From the NCBI RefSeq assembly GCF_016863635.1, contig NZ_BOPG01000100.1, positions 1 through 64,000 on the forward strand: DNA of 64,000 nucleotides, read 5' to 3'. The position numbers were made by a program, and so were the translations under genes. The notes beneath the pieces are model-generated. The model ran no database searches. It saw only the letters and a program-made list of their open reading frames with translations, and was not told the origin of the DNA. The stretch is from Virgisporangium aurantiacum. GTDB lineage: Bacteria; Actinomycetota; Actinomycetes; Mycobacteriales; Micromonosporaceae. Shown here one piece after another: positions 16,357-25,482 of this stretch. How positions within the stretch are numbered: position 1 is the stretch's first letter; each line of letters starts with the position of its first letter.

Positions 16357-18552
16357 TCAGCCTCCGTCGGATCGAAACAGGCGCGGCGCGAAGTCGATGA
16401 GGTTCTTTTGCCACGCGTCCCAACCGTGCGGGCCGGGTGTCACCCCGGCGAACTCGTACCGGATTCCGAGGGAGTCGAAGGTGGCCATGGTGGACAGCAC
16501 GATCGGGTAGACGAAGTCCGTCACGTTGCCGGTGTACATCCGCAACAGCTTGGTACCGCTGTTGACCGCCCCGACGTCGAAGCCCGTGGAGTTGAACACC
16601 CCCGCGGAGAACGTACCGATGTACGCGAACTCACCGGGATGGGCCTTGAGGATGTCCAGAGCCTGAAACCCGCCCATCGACAGGCCGGCGAGTGCCTGCC
16701 GCGCCGGGTCGGGCGAAACGTGGTACGCCGCCCGGGCAGCCGGGACGATGTTGTCCAGCAGTTCCTTCCCGAAGTCGGGCACGTTGCCGTTGCCCATCAC
16801 CACCACCATCGGCACATGCGTCCCGTCGCGGAAGCCGTTGTCGAGGATCTGCTTCGCGCGGCCCATCTCCACCCAGTCGGTGTAGTTCTGGCCGCCGCCA
16901 TGCTGGAGGTACAGAACCGGGTACGGTTCGGCGCGGGCCGGATCGTAGCCGGGCGGTGTCCACACGTACGCGGTGCGTTCGGCCGCGACCACGGTACTGG
17001 TGTAGGTCAGGGTCGCGAGCGTGCCGCCCTGTCCGGTGGGGACATCGGTCAGTGGCCGGGCCGCCCGGCCGGGGGCGAGGAAGGTGCTCCAGGTCGGTTC
17101 GGTGGTGATATGGGTCGGGTTCCCGATGTCCTTGTGCGACACGAGATCGACGATGAACTTGTAGTAGTAGAACCAGGGTTTGAGCGGGCCCACGGTGCCC
17201 CGCCACCGGTCACCGGTACGGGTTAGCGGAACGTTCACCCAGCTGCCGCCCGGCGCCCAGTTGCCCCACAGCGTCACCCGGCCCGCACCCGCAAACTCCG
17301 TGCCGGTCTCGACGGTGACGAAGGTGTCCCCGTTGGCGTCCCGGGTCAGCCACGGCGTCGGCCGCGAGCCCGCTGCCGGGGTCGTGAACTCGCGGGTCAA
17401 CGGCAGATGACCGGCACTCGGGCGATGGTCGTGAACCGGCCGGAACAAGCGCGGAAGGAAGTCCACCAGGTTCTCCCGCCAGGCATTCCAGGTGTGGCCG
17501 TCGTCCGGGTTGACCCCGTCGAAATCGTGCCGCACCCCGGACCGGTCGAGCAGACGCAGCGTCCCGTGGGTCGGGTTGTACGCGGGGTCGGTCACGTTCC
17601 CCGCATAGAGGCGCAGCAGTCGGGTGCCGGCGTTGACGGCCCGGCCGTCGATCCGCAGGTGCCCGTCGGTCAAGGGACCGGCGAACGAGCCCGCGTAGGC
17701 GAACTCACCCGGATGGGTCAGGACGGTGCGCAGCACCTCGGTGCCGCCTGCCGACGCACCCGCGAGTGCCCGGTGTGCCGGGTCGCGGGCAATGATGTAT
17801 TTGCGCCGGACCGCACGGTCGATGGCGTAGAGCTCCTGGTGGAGGTCGGCGGTGCTGCCGTCGCCGAGCACGACCACCATGGGTTCGATACGCCGCCGCA
17901 CGGCGAGGTTGTCGAGGATCTGTCTGGCTCGTCCGAGGTCGAGCCAGTCGCTGCGGGACCCCTGGAGATAGAGCACCGGGTACGGGTGCTGCCGGCGCAC
18001 GTCGTAGCCGGGCGGCGTCCACACCGTGACCGACCGCGTCTGCCCCGAGCCGGCACGATAGTCGACGGTGCCGAGCGCACCGCCCTGCCCGGCCGGCACG
18101 TCCGTGAGCAGGCTCGCGGACTCCCCCGGGACGAGGAACGTGCTCCAGGTCGGGTCGGAGGCGACCGTGGTGGCGTTGGTCGGATCCTTGAGGAGCTTGG
18201 TACCGTCGGCCCGGATCCGGTAGCGGTACAGACCCGGCCGCAGCGGACCGATGACCGAGGTCCAGGCGTCTCCGGAACGTCCGAGGCCCAAGTCCGCGAC
18301 GGCGAACGACGGACCGAAGTCCCCTTCGACGACAACGTTCGACACCGCGCCGAACGCACTCTCGAGATCGGCGGCCGGAACCCGGAACGACACGAAACCG
18401 TCGGACACGGTGAGCCACGGGGTCGCCGCCGCCGCCGGTTGGGCCGCGGTCAGCACGACCGTCGCCCCGAGGACGAGGGTGCCGAGCAACGCCGGGAAGC
18501 GGCGTCGGCCGACGCTGCGTCTGCGCCACCGCTGCCAAGATGTGGGTGTCAT
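16357..18552 (-). CDS. secreted tandem esterase (two EsterD/CE1-like domains)
   Basis: A 731-residue protein with a signal peptide (1 to about 43). Two repeats each contain an immunoglobulin-like early-set domain (about 45-165 and 400-515) and an esterase-D-like alpha/beta hydrolase (about 170-370 and 525-727). The second has HGGG after YLQ, nucleophile S625 in GLSMGG and H709 in GPHGW. The first keeps S267 in GASAGG and H353 in DGHTW but has GSRS where HGGG should be. It resembles acetylxylan or feruloyl esterases of xylan loci. The start at 18552 has GAGGAG upstream; the open frame extends 16 codons further. Confidence 0.85.
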   Translation of the reverse strand: MTPTSWQRWRRRSVGRRRFPALLGTLVLGATVVLTAAQPAAAATPWLTVSDGFVSFRVPAADLESAFGAVSNVVVEGDFGPSFAVADLGLGRSGDAWTSVIGPLRPGLYRYRIRADGTKLLKDPTNATTVASDPTWSTFLVPGESASLLTDVPAGQGGALGTVDYRAGSGQTRSVTVWTPPGYDVRRQHPYPVLYLQGSRSDWLDLGRARQILDNLAVRRRIEPMVVVLGDGSTADLHQELYAIDRAVRRKYIIARDPAHRALAGASAGGTEVLRTVLTHPGEFAYAGSFAGPLTDGHLRIDGRAVNAGTRLLRLYAGNVTDPAYNPTHGTLRLLDRSGVRHDFDGVNPDDGHTWNAWRENLVDFLPRLFRPVHDHRPSAGHLPLTREFTTPAAGSRPTPWLTRDANGDTFVTVETGTEFAGAGRVTLWGNWAPGGSWVNVPLTRTGDRWRGTVGPLKPWFYYYKFIVDLVSHKDIGNPTHITTEPTWSTFLAPGRAARPLTDVPTGQGGTLATLTYTSTVVAAERTAYVWTPPGYDPARAEPYPVLYLQHGGGQNYTDWVEMGRAKQILDNGFRDGTHVPMVVVMGNGNVPDFGKELLDNIVPAARAAYHVSPDPARQALAGLSMGGFQALDILKAHPGEFAYIGTFSAGVFNSTGFDVGAVNSGTKLLRMYTGNVTDFVYPIVLSTMATFDSLGIRYEFAGVTPGPHGWDAWQKNLIDFAPRLFRSDGG

Positions 18553-18737
18553 GCTTCGACTCCTCGCGCTGTGACGGGCGGCAACCCGAGGGGGGGTCAC
18601 GTCTTCGTGGCGCGGTGGGGCGGCACCCCGGCCTCCCGGTCAAGCAGGCCGGGGACGGCGGAAACCTCGGGCTCCCCGTGGTTGCACGGGCTCCGCGGCA
18701 TGTCGTGGGCCGCAGTGAGCACCGCCAGCGAGTTAGT

Positions 18738-18776
18738 TGTGAACGATAACATACCCTGCTCATCCAAGCCCGTCAA
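18738..18776 (-). promoter_or_regulatory. promoter and LacI-type operator of the tandem esterase
   Basis: On the minus strand TTGACG (18776-18771) is followed after 17 bases by TATGTT (18753-18748). A 14-base site, TGTGAACGATAACA on the plus strand (18738-18751), fits the LacI/PurR-type pattern TGTnAnCGnTnACA and overlaps the -10 box. The promoter boxes closely match those of the CE1-xylanase operon. Nothing else is seen between 18553 and 18737. Confidence 0.7.
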
Positions 18777-18822
18777 TCACCGGGGATCAGCCGCGGCGGC
18801 CGGCGTGCTGGTGGTTCGAGGC

Positions 18823-19310
18823 CTATGCGGACGGGGCGGACCGGGTTCGGACGGGTGTTCCCCGCCGGAACGCAGGGGGACCGATCAGGAAGGTCGATAC
18901 GGCGAACATGGCGGCGAAGACGGCCACCGCGATGCCCGGCGCCCACCGGGTTCCCAACCGGCGGCGCAGCTTGAGCAGCATCGGGACCACGGCGGCCAGG
19001 CCGATCGCGCCGAACAGCACGGTACCGCCGATCCCGGCCGCAGCGCCGTGCCGGCCAGCAGCCCCACGTGGGTGCGGTGCCACTCGCCGCCGCGCTGCAC
19101 GTGGTCTCCCTGCGCCGGCTGCGCGCCACCCGCCGCGCGACCGCACCACCACCGGGTCCGCCGTGCGCATGGCCGGGTGAGCCACCCATCGTCGAGAAGG
19201 ACACCTCGGCGATGTCGCCGGCGGTCTCGTCGAGGCCGTTCGCGAGGTCGACCCGCGCGGATCTGACGATTCTCAGCCCGTCCATCGACGACGCCGTGTC
19301 CGGGGCCGGG
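18823..19310 (-). pseudogene. frameshifted small membrane-protein gene (tentative)
   Basis: Three minus-strand frames carry successive pieces that look protein-like. An N-terminal acidic region (MDGLRIVRSARVDLANG..ETAGDIAEVSFS) lies near 19290-19190. EWHRTHVGLLAGTAL lies in a second frame near 19080. GIGGTVLFGAIGLAAVVPMLLKLRRRLG, followed by a second hydrophobic stretch, lies in a third near 19020-18880. Together they suggest a two-TM protein of about 150 residues broken by two frameshifts. The family was not recognised, and a non-coding origin is possible. Confidence 0.35.
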
Positions 19311-19314
19311 CAAA

Positions 19315-20259
19315 CTATCTCGTCGCCGTCGATTCCAGGAGGCGGGCGAGCCAGTCGGTGCGGGTCCGGCGGGCTGTGACGGAGATCTTGGCGTGGGGAA
19401 AGAGGGCGTCGAAGCCGTGGAAGCCGCCGGCCCAGATGTGCAGTTCGGCCTGGCCGCCGGAGGCCCAGATTGCGGTGGCGTAGGCGACGTCCTCGTCGCG
19501 GAAGATCTCGGCGGTGCCGGCGTCGATGTAGGTGGGTGGTAGGGCGGACAGGTCGGTGGCGAGGGACGGGGAGATGTACTCCGACACGTCGGTGGCGTCG
19601 GGTAGCAGTGAGCGCCAGGCGAACTCGTTCGTTTCGCGGGTCCAGACGCCCGGAGTGCCGGCGAACTGGCGGCTGGAGACGGTCGTGTTGCGGTGGTCGA
19701 GCATCGGGCAGATGAGGACCTGGGCGGCGATCGACGGGGTGCCGCGGTCGCGGGACATCAGCGTGACGCCCGCGGCCAGCCCGCCGCCGGCGCTGGTGCC
19801 GGCCACCACGATGCGGGCCGGGTCGATGCCCAACTCGGCGGCGTTCGTGGCCGTCCAGCGCAGGGCCGTGTAGCAGTCGTCGACCAAGGTTGTGCCGGTG
19901 AATTCCGGGGCCAGGCGGTAGTCGACCGTGACCACGACCGCGCCGAAGCGGTCCAGCCATTCCAGTGGGATGTCGAGCTGCGCGAAGCGGTCGCCCATGA
20001 CCATCCCGCCGCCGTGGATCCAGTAGATGCAGGGCGCCGGTGCGGTCAGGCCCTTCGGGCTGAGGATCGTCAGCGGGATGTCGGCGCCGTCCTGGGCTGG
20101 GACGGTGACCTCGCGCCGGTCGACGGCGCGGTTCTCCAGCAGCGGCTCCAGCGGGCTGGAGGAGTACGGGCGGATCTGGGCGAGTGACTCGGCGTCGAGT
20201 GCCGTGACGAGCGGGATGTCGGCGAGGAGGGCGGCGAGCTCGGGGTCGGTGGCGATCAT
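19315..20259 (-). CDS. HSL-family alpha/beta hydrolase (esterase/lipase)
   Basis: A 314-residue hydrolase of the hormone-sensitive-lipase group. The oxyanion motif HGGG lies at about 82-85, nucleophile Ser at about 156 in GTSAGGG, acid in IDAGTAEIFRDE and His in AGGFHGFD. These enzymes hydrolyse short-chain or amphipathic esters in the cytoplasm. It lies 57 bases downstream of the ABM monooxygenase on the same strand and is probably co-transcribed with it. Confidence 0.9.
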   Translation of the reverse strand: MIATDPELAALLADIPLVTALDAESLAQIRPYSSSPLEPLLENRAVDRREVTVPAQDGADIPLTILSPKGLTAPAPCIYWIHGGGMVMGDRFAQLDIPLEWLDRFGAVVVTVDYRLAPEFTGTTLVDDCYTALRWTATNAAELGIDPARIVVAGTSAGGGLAAGVTLMSRDRGTPSIAAQVLICPMLDHRNTTVSSRQFAGTPGVWTRETNEFAWRSLLPDATDVSEYISPSLATDLSALPPTYIDAGTAEIFRDEDVAYATAIWASGGQAELHIWAGGFHGFDALFPHAKISVTARRTRTDWLARLLESTATR

Positions 20260-20316
20260 GATGCGGGGTCCATTTCGTCGTGAGAGCTGAGTCCGGGGGT
20301 AGGGGTCAGTCGGGCG

Positions 20317-20613
20317 TCAGAAGGTTGCCTTGCCGCCCACGGGGATCTCGTCGGTGTACTGCGACTCGCCCGCCAGCAGCGGTTGCAACCGTGCGACCAA
20401 CGTCTGCGCGGCCTCCGTCGCGAAGAACTCGGCGTGGGCCTCGCGGCTGGTCCAGCCCTCGGTGACCGAGACGACGTCGCCGTTATTCGCCGAGCGGGTG
20501 ACCAGGAAGACCACGCAGTCCTCATGTGGCAGCGACGGGGCGGCCAGCAGCAGTTCGACCAGCTCGTCGCCCTTGCCGGGGTGGGCGGTCATCGTGGCGC
20601 GGAAACCGTGCAT
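20317..20613 (-). CDS. ABM-family monooxygenase (putative quinol monooxygenase)
   Basis: A 98-residue protein of the antibiotic-biosynthesis-monooxygenase (dimeric ferredoxin-like) fold. It begins MHGFRATMTAHPGKGDELVE, and the family's central VTEGWTSREAH.EFF segment is clear. Such proteins oxidise quinols or other small aromatics without cofactor, or are merely structural relatives. AGGAGG precedes the ATG. With the esterase downstream and a divergent AraC regulator 146 bases away, it looks like a small detoxification unit. Confidence 0.85.
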   Translation of the reverse strand: MHGFRATMTAHPGKGDELVELLLAAPSLPHEDCVVFLVTRSANNGDVVSVTEGWTSREAHAEFFATEAAQTLVARLQPLLAGESQYTDEIPVGGKATF

Positions 20614-20759
20614 GGTAATTCCTCCTGGTGGTGGTCCGAACTGGTATGTCTGTCCACCAAGAAAAGCACCATGAGGTGCGCAAACGTTAGAACGATGCTC
20701 GCCGGTGCTTGCCTGATCCTCTCGTTGTCACGAGGATCGGTCCGTGGTTCACTCGGTCT

Positions 20760-21647
20760 GTGAGCCTCGACGAGCTGCGTGCCCTGTGCGACCGCCACGC
20801 CCGGCCGGACGGCGCGACCGCGATCGACGGCGTGCTGGTATCCAAGGTGGAACACTCGACGCCGCCGTCCACCTCCATGTCCGGCACCGTGCTGGCCCTC
20901 ATTGCCCAAGGGGCCAAACGGATCGCGCTCGGTGATCGCGTCTACGAATACCGCGCCGGGCAGTACCTCATCGCGTCCGTGGACCTGCCGGTCACAGGGC
21001 ATTTCATCAACGCCACGCCGCAGGTCCCGGCGCTCGGGTTCGGGCTGGTGCTGCAGCCGGCCGCGGTCGCCGAACTGTTGCTGTCGTCCAGCCCGGCCGA
21101 CCTGCCGCCCCCGGCCGCCGGAGTGCCATCGGGGCTGGCCGTCAGCGACGCGCCCGGCGAGTTCGTCGACGCCGTGGTCCGGCTGCTGCGGCTGCTCGAC
21201 CGGCCGCGGGACATCGCCGTGCTCGCGCCGCTCATCAAGCGCGAGATCCTATGGCGGGTCGTCACCGGCGAGCAGGGCACGGTGGTACGACAGCTCGGGC
21301 TGGCCGACAGCGGGTTGACGCACATCGCGCGGTCGGTGCGCTGGATCCGTGAGCACTACACACAGGCGTTCCGGGTCGAGGACGTGGCACGGCTGGCCGG
21401 CATGAGCGTGTCGGCGTTCTACCGCAACTTCCAGGCGGTCACCGCGATGAGCCCGATCCAATTCCAGAAGCAGATCCGGCTGCAGGAGGCGCGGCTGCTG
21501 CTCGCCACGCATCCCAACGACGTCACCGGGGTCGGGCTGCGGGTCGGCTACGACAGCCCGTCGCAGTTCAGCCGCGAGTACCGGCGCCAGTTCGGTGCGC
21601 CGCCGAGCCAGGACGCGGCCCACCTGCGCGGCGTGTCCGCCCGGTAA
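20760..21647 (+). CDS. AraC-family transcriptional regulator (AraC_N/YqhC-like)
   Basis: A 295-residue regulator from GTG 20760. Residues 1 to about 160 form the AraC_N cupin-like domain (SLDELRALC, then EYRAGQYLIASVDLPV). A double helix-turn-helix fills about 195-290 (FRVEDVARLAGMSVSAFYRNF and GLRVGYDSPSQFSREYRRQFG). An in-frame TTG at 20709 is an alternative start; neither has a good ribosome site. It faces the ABM/esterase pair and probably controls it, as YqhC-type activators control adjacent redox genes. Confidence 0.88.
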   Translation: MSLDELRALCDRHARPDGATAIDGVLVSKVEHSTPPSTSMSGTVLALIAQGAKRIALGDRVYEYRAGQYLIASVDLPVTGHFINATPQVPALGFGLVLQPAAVAELLLSSSPADLPPPAAGVPSGLAVSDAPGEFVDAVVRLLRLLDRPRDIAVLAPLIKREILWRVVTGEQGTVVRQLGLADSGLTHIARSVRWIREHYTQAFRVEDVARLAGMSVSAFYRNFQAVTAMSPIQFQKQIRLQEARLLLATHPNDVTGVGLRVGYDSPSQFSREYRRQFGAPPSQDAAHLRGVSAR

Positions 21648-21813
21648 TGCCATGTCAGGTCTGTCTATCTCCCGATCCCTCAACCGCTGACCGAATCCCC
21701 GACGCCGGCCGAATGCCAACGACGACCAGGGATGCATGTGCAGCGACGTCGTGCAGCCAGATGTCAACGTGTCCGAAGTCGATTGCCCTTGGTGTCTCGT
21801 ACAGCGAAGTGTC

Positions 21814-21960
21814 GCCCGCGCCTACACCGGCCACACCGACAAAGCCGGCCCAGCCGCCACCTGCATCAAGCCGACCTCCAAGCCGTCGCCACCGCCCTCG
21901 CCGCCCTACCACACCCCCACGCCACCACCCTCGACGACCTCGGAATCCACACTGAACAAC
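21814..21960 (+). pseudogene. C-terminal relic of a tyrosine recombinase
   Basis: In one frame the sequence reads ARAYTGHTDKAGPAATCIK, and one frame over it continues ADLQAVATALAALPHPH. Joined, it matches the C-terminus of actinomycete phage/IS-type integrases (from memory: LGHTD..GATTTYIKADLQAVA.ALAALTG). The catalytic Tyr position reads Cys (TTTYIK becomes AATCIK). The remainder of 21648-22144 shows no gene. Confidence 0.4.
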
Positions 21961-22144
21961 GACGAACTGCTCGCTCAGTTCGGCGAGCCGCGATCCGCCT
22001 GTGTCGTCATCGTGTGCGGGCGACATCGTAGGGCGTCCGCTGACGTCCGCAGCCGTCCGTCACCGTCCACGTCGGCCCGCCATAGGTCACGGGATCTGGG
22101 AGTGTTGTCCCCGGCCAGTATCCGTCGACGGACCGGAGGACTTC

Positions 22145-22615
22145 ATGCCTGGGAGCAGCCCGCCGCTGACCAACCGCCTGGCCGCCGCGACTGTGATCGG
22201 CCTCGTGTTCGCCGGTGGTCTCGTCGTCGCAACGCCCGCGCAGGCTGCGGTGTTCACCTGTGCCGGGGAACCCGCCACGATCGTCGCGTCGGGCGGCGGG
22301 ACCACGCGTGGCACCGCCGGTCCGGACGTCATCGTCACCTTCGACCGCGTGGACGTGATCTGGGGCCGTGGCGGCGACGACCTCATCTGCTCCGGTGGTG
22401 GTGGCGACCTCGTCCGCGGCGAGGACGGCAACGACATCATCTACAGCGAAGACGGCTTCGACGAGGTGAGCGGTGGCACCGGCGACGACACCATGGTCGG
22501 CGGACCGGGGAACGACAAGCTCTGGGGCAACGGCGGGACCAACGTTGCCGACGGCGGCCCGGGATCGGACCAGTGCACCCTCTCCCGGATCAAGCTCAAC
22601 TGCGAACGCACCTGA
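22145..22615 (+). CDS. secreted RTX-like calcium-binding repeat protein
   Basis: A 156-residue secreted protein. The signal peptide spans about 1-34, ending TPAQAA. It is followed by an FTCAGEPATIV segment and three to four glycine/aspartate nonapeptide-type repeats (GRGGDDLICSGGGGDL, then GGTGDDTMVGGPGND). These coil into calcium-binding beta-rolls. A C-terminal DQCTLSRIKLNCE segment carries two cysteines. Many small actinomycete paralogues exist and none has a defined role. GGAGG lies five bases before the ATG. Confidence 0.85.
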   Translation: MPGSSPPLTNRLAAATVIGLVFAGGLVVATPAQAAVFTCAGEPATIVASGGGTTRGTAGPDVIVTFDRVDVIWGRGGDDLICSGGGGDLVRGEDGNDIIYSEDGFDEVSGGTGDDTMVGGPGNDKLWGNGGTNVADGGPGSDQCTLSRIKLNCERT

Positions 22616-22856
22616 ACTCCTGCCGCAGATGACGGGCTGTCCGTCAGCGCCGTACCGGAGCGTTCCCCCCATGCACACCTGAAGCCACGCGCTCCTCCTC
22701 GATCTGCCTGGCGTGGACTCGCTGACGGATCCGACGTGCGTGACGCGTCCGAATGGAAGGTCGCGGTCACCGGCCAGACCATCGCCGGTCCCGGAGCCCA
22801 GATATCGGGAGATTGCTCGTTGTCGCTACGTCGACGGTTTCTGACGAAAGGATGAG

Positions 22857-23696
22857 ATGAGGGTGCGTTTCGCGCCGTGGTTCGCGGCCTGCTTCATCGC
22901 CGCCGGGCCGACGTTGACGGCCGTGGCGGTGATGCTGTCGGTTGACGAGAACACGGAGGCCGGGTTGGCGGTCCTCCTGTTCGGCGTGGTCCTGACCCTC
23001 TTTGGCGGGCTCTACGTTGGGTCGCTTCCCTATGCCGTCGTCAGCGAGTCGTCCGTCGTGGTGCGGACCGGCAACGAGCGGCAGGTGCCCGCCTATCTGG
23101 CCTTCGCCCGTCGCGACGACCGGGACCACACGTCCGCTGCCCGTGGAGTCCGGCGAGTCGTGCGCCCCCTCGCGTGTGTCCTGGTCGTCGCACTATCGAC
23201 GGCCGGCTGCGGTGACGAGCCGAAGGAGCCGAACGCTTCAACCGCCGGCGGCAGCCCGGCCTCGACCGCGGCATCGTCGACGGCGTCCGCGACGTCGAGC
23301 CCGTCTCCGAGTCTGCCTCCGAGCCCGAGTCCGACGCCGAAACGCTGCCCATGGAGTGAGCAGAACCCACGCCCGCTCGGCGACGACGGCATCTCGGTCA
23401 CGCTGGACACGACCTGTCTCGGCGACGGCCACCGATGGTCGACCGGAGGCTGGCTGTACGTCCTACCCAGCCCGAGAACGACCGCCCGCAACAACACGTT
23501 CGACAACGGCTTGGTGCTCCCGATGGAGTGCGCGGTCCGCAACGGGCCGCCATTCAGCGACATCGACGGTCACTCGTCCCCGGTGTGGGTGCGGGTCCGC
23601 GGCGTGATCCTCAACCAGTTCACGGCCAAGGGCTACGCCCAGCACGCGGCGATCGGCTACGCCGACATCACCGACCAGCCGGAATGCGTGCAGTAG
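22857..23696 (+). CDS. hypothetical protein: two membrane segments followed by a lipobox region
   Basis: A 279-residue frame with an odd make-up. Two hydrophobic segments (about 8-30 and 36-58) are followed, after 40 charged residues, by a third hydrophobic stretch ending LSTAGC. That stretch looks exactly like a lipoprotein signal whose lipid Cys would be followed by a Ser/Pro-rich spacer. The C-terminal 120 residues form an unknown globular domain. A GTG at 23160 with GGAG eight bases before it could start the lipoprotein independently. The frame may be two genes merged by loss of a stop. Confidence 0.65.
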   Translation: MRVRFAPWFAACFIAAGPTLTAVAVMLSVDENTEAGLAVLLFGVVLTLFGGLYVGSLPYAVVSESSVVVRTGNERQVPAYLAFARRDDRDHTSAARGVRRVVRPLACVLVVALSTAGCGDEPKEPNASTAGGSPASTAASSTASATSSPSPSLPPSPSPTPKRCPWSEQNPRPLGDDGISVTLDTTCLGDGHRWSTGGWLYVLPSPRTTARNNTFDNGLVLPMECAVRNGPPFSDIDGHSSPVWVRVRGVILNQFTAKGYAQHAAIGYADITDQPECVQ

Positions 23697-23826
23697 GGGA
23701 CTCGACAACGCGCAGGGACCACAGCCCGGCCAAAGCAGGACGCGGCGTTCGGCCAATTAGGCCAACGTCGGCGGCTATGACGTACGGCTGCGTTGCCTGT
23801 CCCCTGCTTGGGCTGGGTCGACCCGG

Positions 23827-24055
23827 ATGGCTCGGGGGTTCTGTTTCGGGCTGTGTGGGGCCGGCGCGCTGGTGGGGGTGGTGGCGGGCATCGCGTACCA
23901 GACGCCGAGCGCCCAGGCCCGCCGCGAACGGCCGCGCACTCCGTTGGAGATCCTCACAGATCAGAATCGCCGTCAGCGGCGGGCCAAGCGGGCAACCTGG
24001 TGGCGGCTGGTCCGGTGGCGGGGACGACTTCCTCGACGGTGGCGGCGACGACTGA
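23827..24055 (+). pseudogene. small frameshifted membrane-protein gene (tentative)
   Basis: ATG 23827 opens MARGFCFGLCGAGALVGVV, a short hydrophobic anchor, followed by AYQTPSAQARRERPRTPLEIL. One frame away the sequence ends SGGGDDFLDGGGDD and a stop at 24055, a Gly/Asp-rich tail common in small actinomycete proteins. A single frameshift near 23975 would join them. No family was recognised. The following 24056-24411 stretch (356 bases) shows nothing identifiable. Confidence 0.3.
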
Positions 24056-24411
24056 CTGTTCGGTGGTATGCCACAGCGCCAGGGTTGCGGCCGGTTGCGG
24101 CCCGCCGATGGGGGTGCCGCGCGAGTACGGCGACCGGCAGCAGACCCGCGCGAGGCTCCCACCAACGTCGCCGCTGACGCCGTCTACGCCACTGACAGAC
24201 GCTGTCGCCGACCACTGACATTCTGCGGTCGCTCAACATTCCTATCCGGGGAAGGCCGGTACCGTCCGATGCGGTTGCCGCCGGTGTGGCATGAGCTGCC
24301 GACCGGTGGAACCCACCCCGACTTGAATACGCGCCCCCTACCGATCGTCACGTCGGCCGTCCGGTTTCCGCGCGACGAAGGATCGCGCGGCGGCGGAGCG
24401 TGCCCGGCGGT

Positions 24412-25482
24412 CTAGGTCACGCGGGTCGGGTACAGGCGTATCACCGGGTGGTTGTGGTCGAAGACGGCGATGGTCCGGCCGTTGGGGTTCAGTGCGAACC
24501 CCGACCCGCCGGGCATCGTCGGGGTGATCTGTTCGCCGGTGTCGGGGTTCCAGATGACGGTCGCACGTTGGCTGCCGCCGACCAGGAAGTCACCGTTGGC
24601 GCTGAACGCCACCCGGTAGACGTAGCTGTCCAGACCGAGCAGCGGTCGCCCTACGTGCCTCCGGTCGCGCAGTGACCACAACTGGACCGAGCCGCTGTCG
24701 CGCCCGATCGCCATCGTCTGCCCGTCCGGACTGATCGCGACCGACAGCGCGCGACCACCCGCTGGAGCGACCGCGACGGCCGTGCGTGAACGGATGTCGA
24801 ACAGCGTCACCTGATCGGCGCCCGCCACGGCGACGGTCCGGTTGTCCGGGAGGAACGCGACGCCGGTGATGCCGAGTGCCGTGCGGATTCCGTGCACGGT
24901 CGGCCACATGTCGAACGGAGCACCGACGGGTGCGCGCGCCGCCACGTCCCACACCCGGAGGATCCCGTCGATGGAGGCCGACACGAGCAGCCGGCCGTCG
25001 CCGCTGAAGTCCAGATCGGTGACCGGTCGCGGATGGCTTGCCGGCAGCGCCTCCAGAAACCCCTCACGCGACGCGAACGGGCCCTTGTCATGGTCGGTCG
25101 GACCGCCCACGAACACCCGACCGTCGGCACAGCCGACCGCCCGCACCGGGCCAGCGATCGGCGCGTAGACAAGGCGGGTGGCACCGCACCCCCTCATGAA
25201 CTGACCGTCGGAGCCGCCCTCGGCGAGCCACCACGACCGGGCGATGTCGTCGCTGACGCCGATCACCCGTTGGCCGTCGGGACTGAACGCGACATCGCGC
25301 AGGCCGACCGAGTCGACGATCTCGCGAGCGGCGCCGGCGCCCGTCGGTGCCGCCGGGTCGAAGCGCGGCGCCGAGTCGTCGCCACGCAGGAGAGGCAGCG
25401 TGATGACGACGATGAGCGCCGCAACCACCACGTGCAAGCCGATCTGCGGAACCACGCCGATGGATCTGAACGGTGACTGCAT
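24412..25482 (-). CDS. membrane-anchored WD40-repeat protein
   Basis: A 356-residue protein with one N-terminal membrane segment (about 13-33), followed by WD40 blades with the pattern VAFSPDGQR, SASIDGILRVWD, VAISPDGQTMAIG and SVQLWS. It contains five to six recognisable blades, one short of a full seven-bladed propeller unless a degenerate blade is counted. It is presumably an extracytoplasmic or membrane scaffold. No partner gene is adjacent. A small plus-strand WD40 fragment 230 bases upstream suggests that repeats were once more numerous here. Confidence 0.82.
   Translation of the reverse strand: MQSPFRSIGVVPQIGLHVVVAALIVVITLPLLRGDDSAPRFDPAAPTGAGAAREIVDSVGLRDVAFSPDGQRVIGVSDDIARSWWLAEGGSDGQFMRGCGATRLVYAPIAGPVRAVGCADGRVFVGGPTDHDKGPFASREGFLEALPASHPRPVTDLDFSGDGRLLVSASIDGILRVWDVAARAPVGAPFDMWPTVHGIRTALGITGVAFLPDNRTVAVAGADQVTLFDIRSRTAVAVAPAGGRALSVAISPDGQTMAIGRDSGSVQLWSLRDRRHVGRPLLGLDSYVYRVAFSANGDFLVGGSQRATVIWNPDTGEQITPTMPGGSGFALNPNGRTIAVFDHNHPVIRLYPTRVT

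Noticed and set aside
20317..20613. ABM-domain gene as evidence of an antibiotic cluster
   Set aside because: ABM proteins are common quinol monooxygenases and no biosynthetic genes are adjacent.
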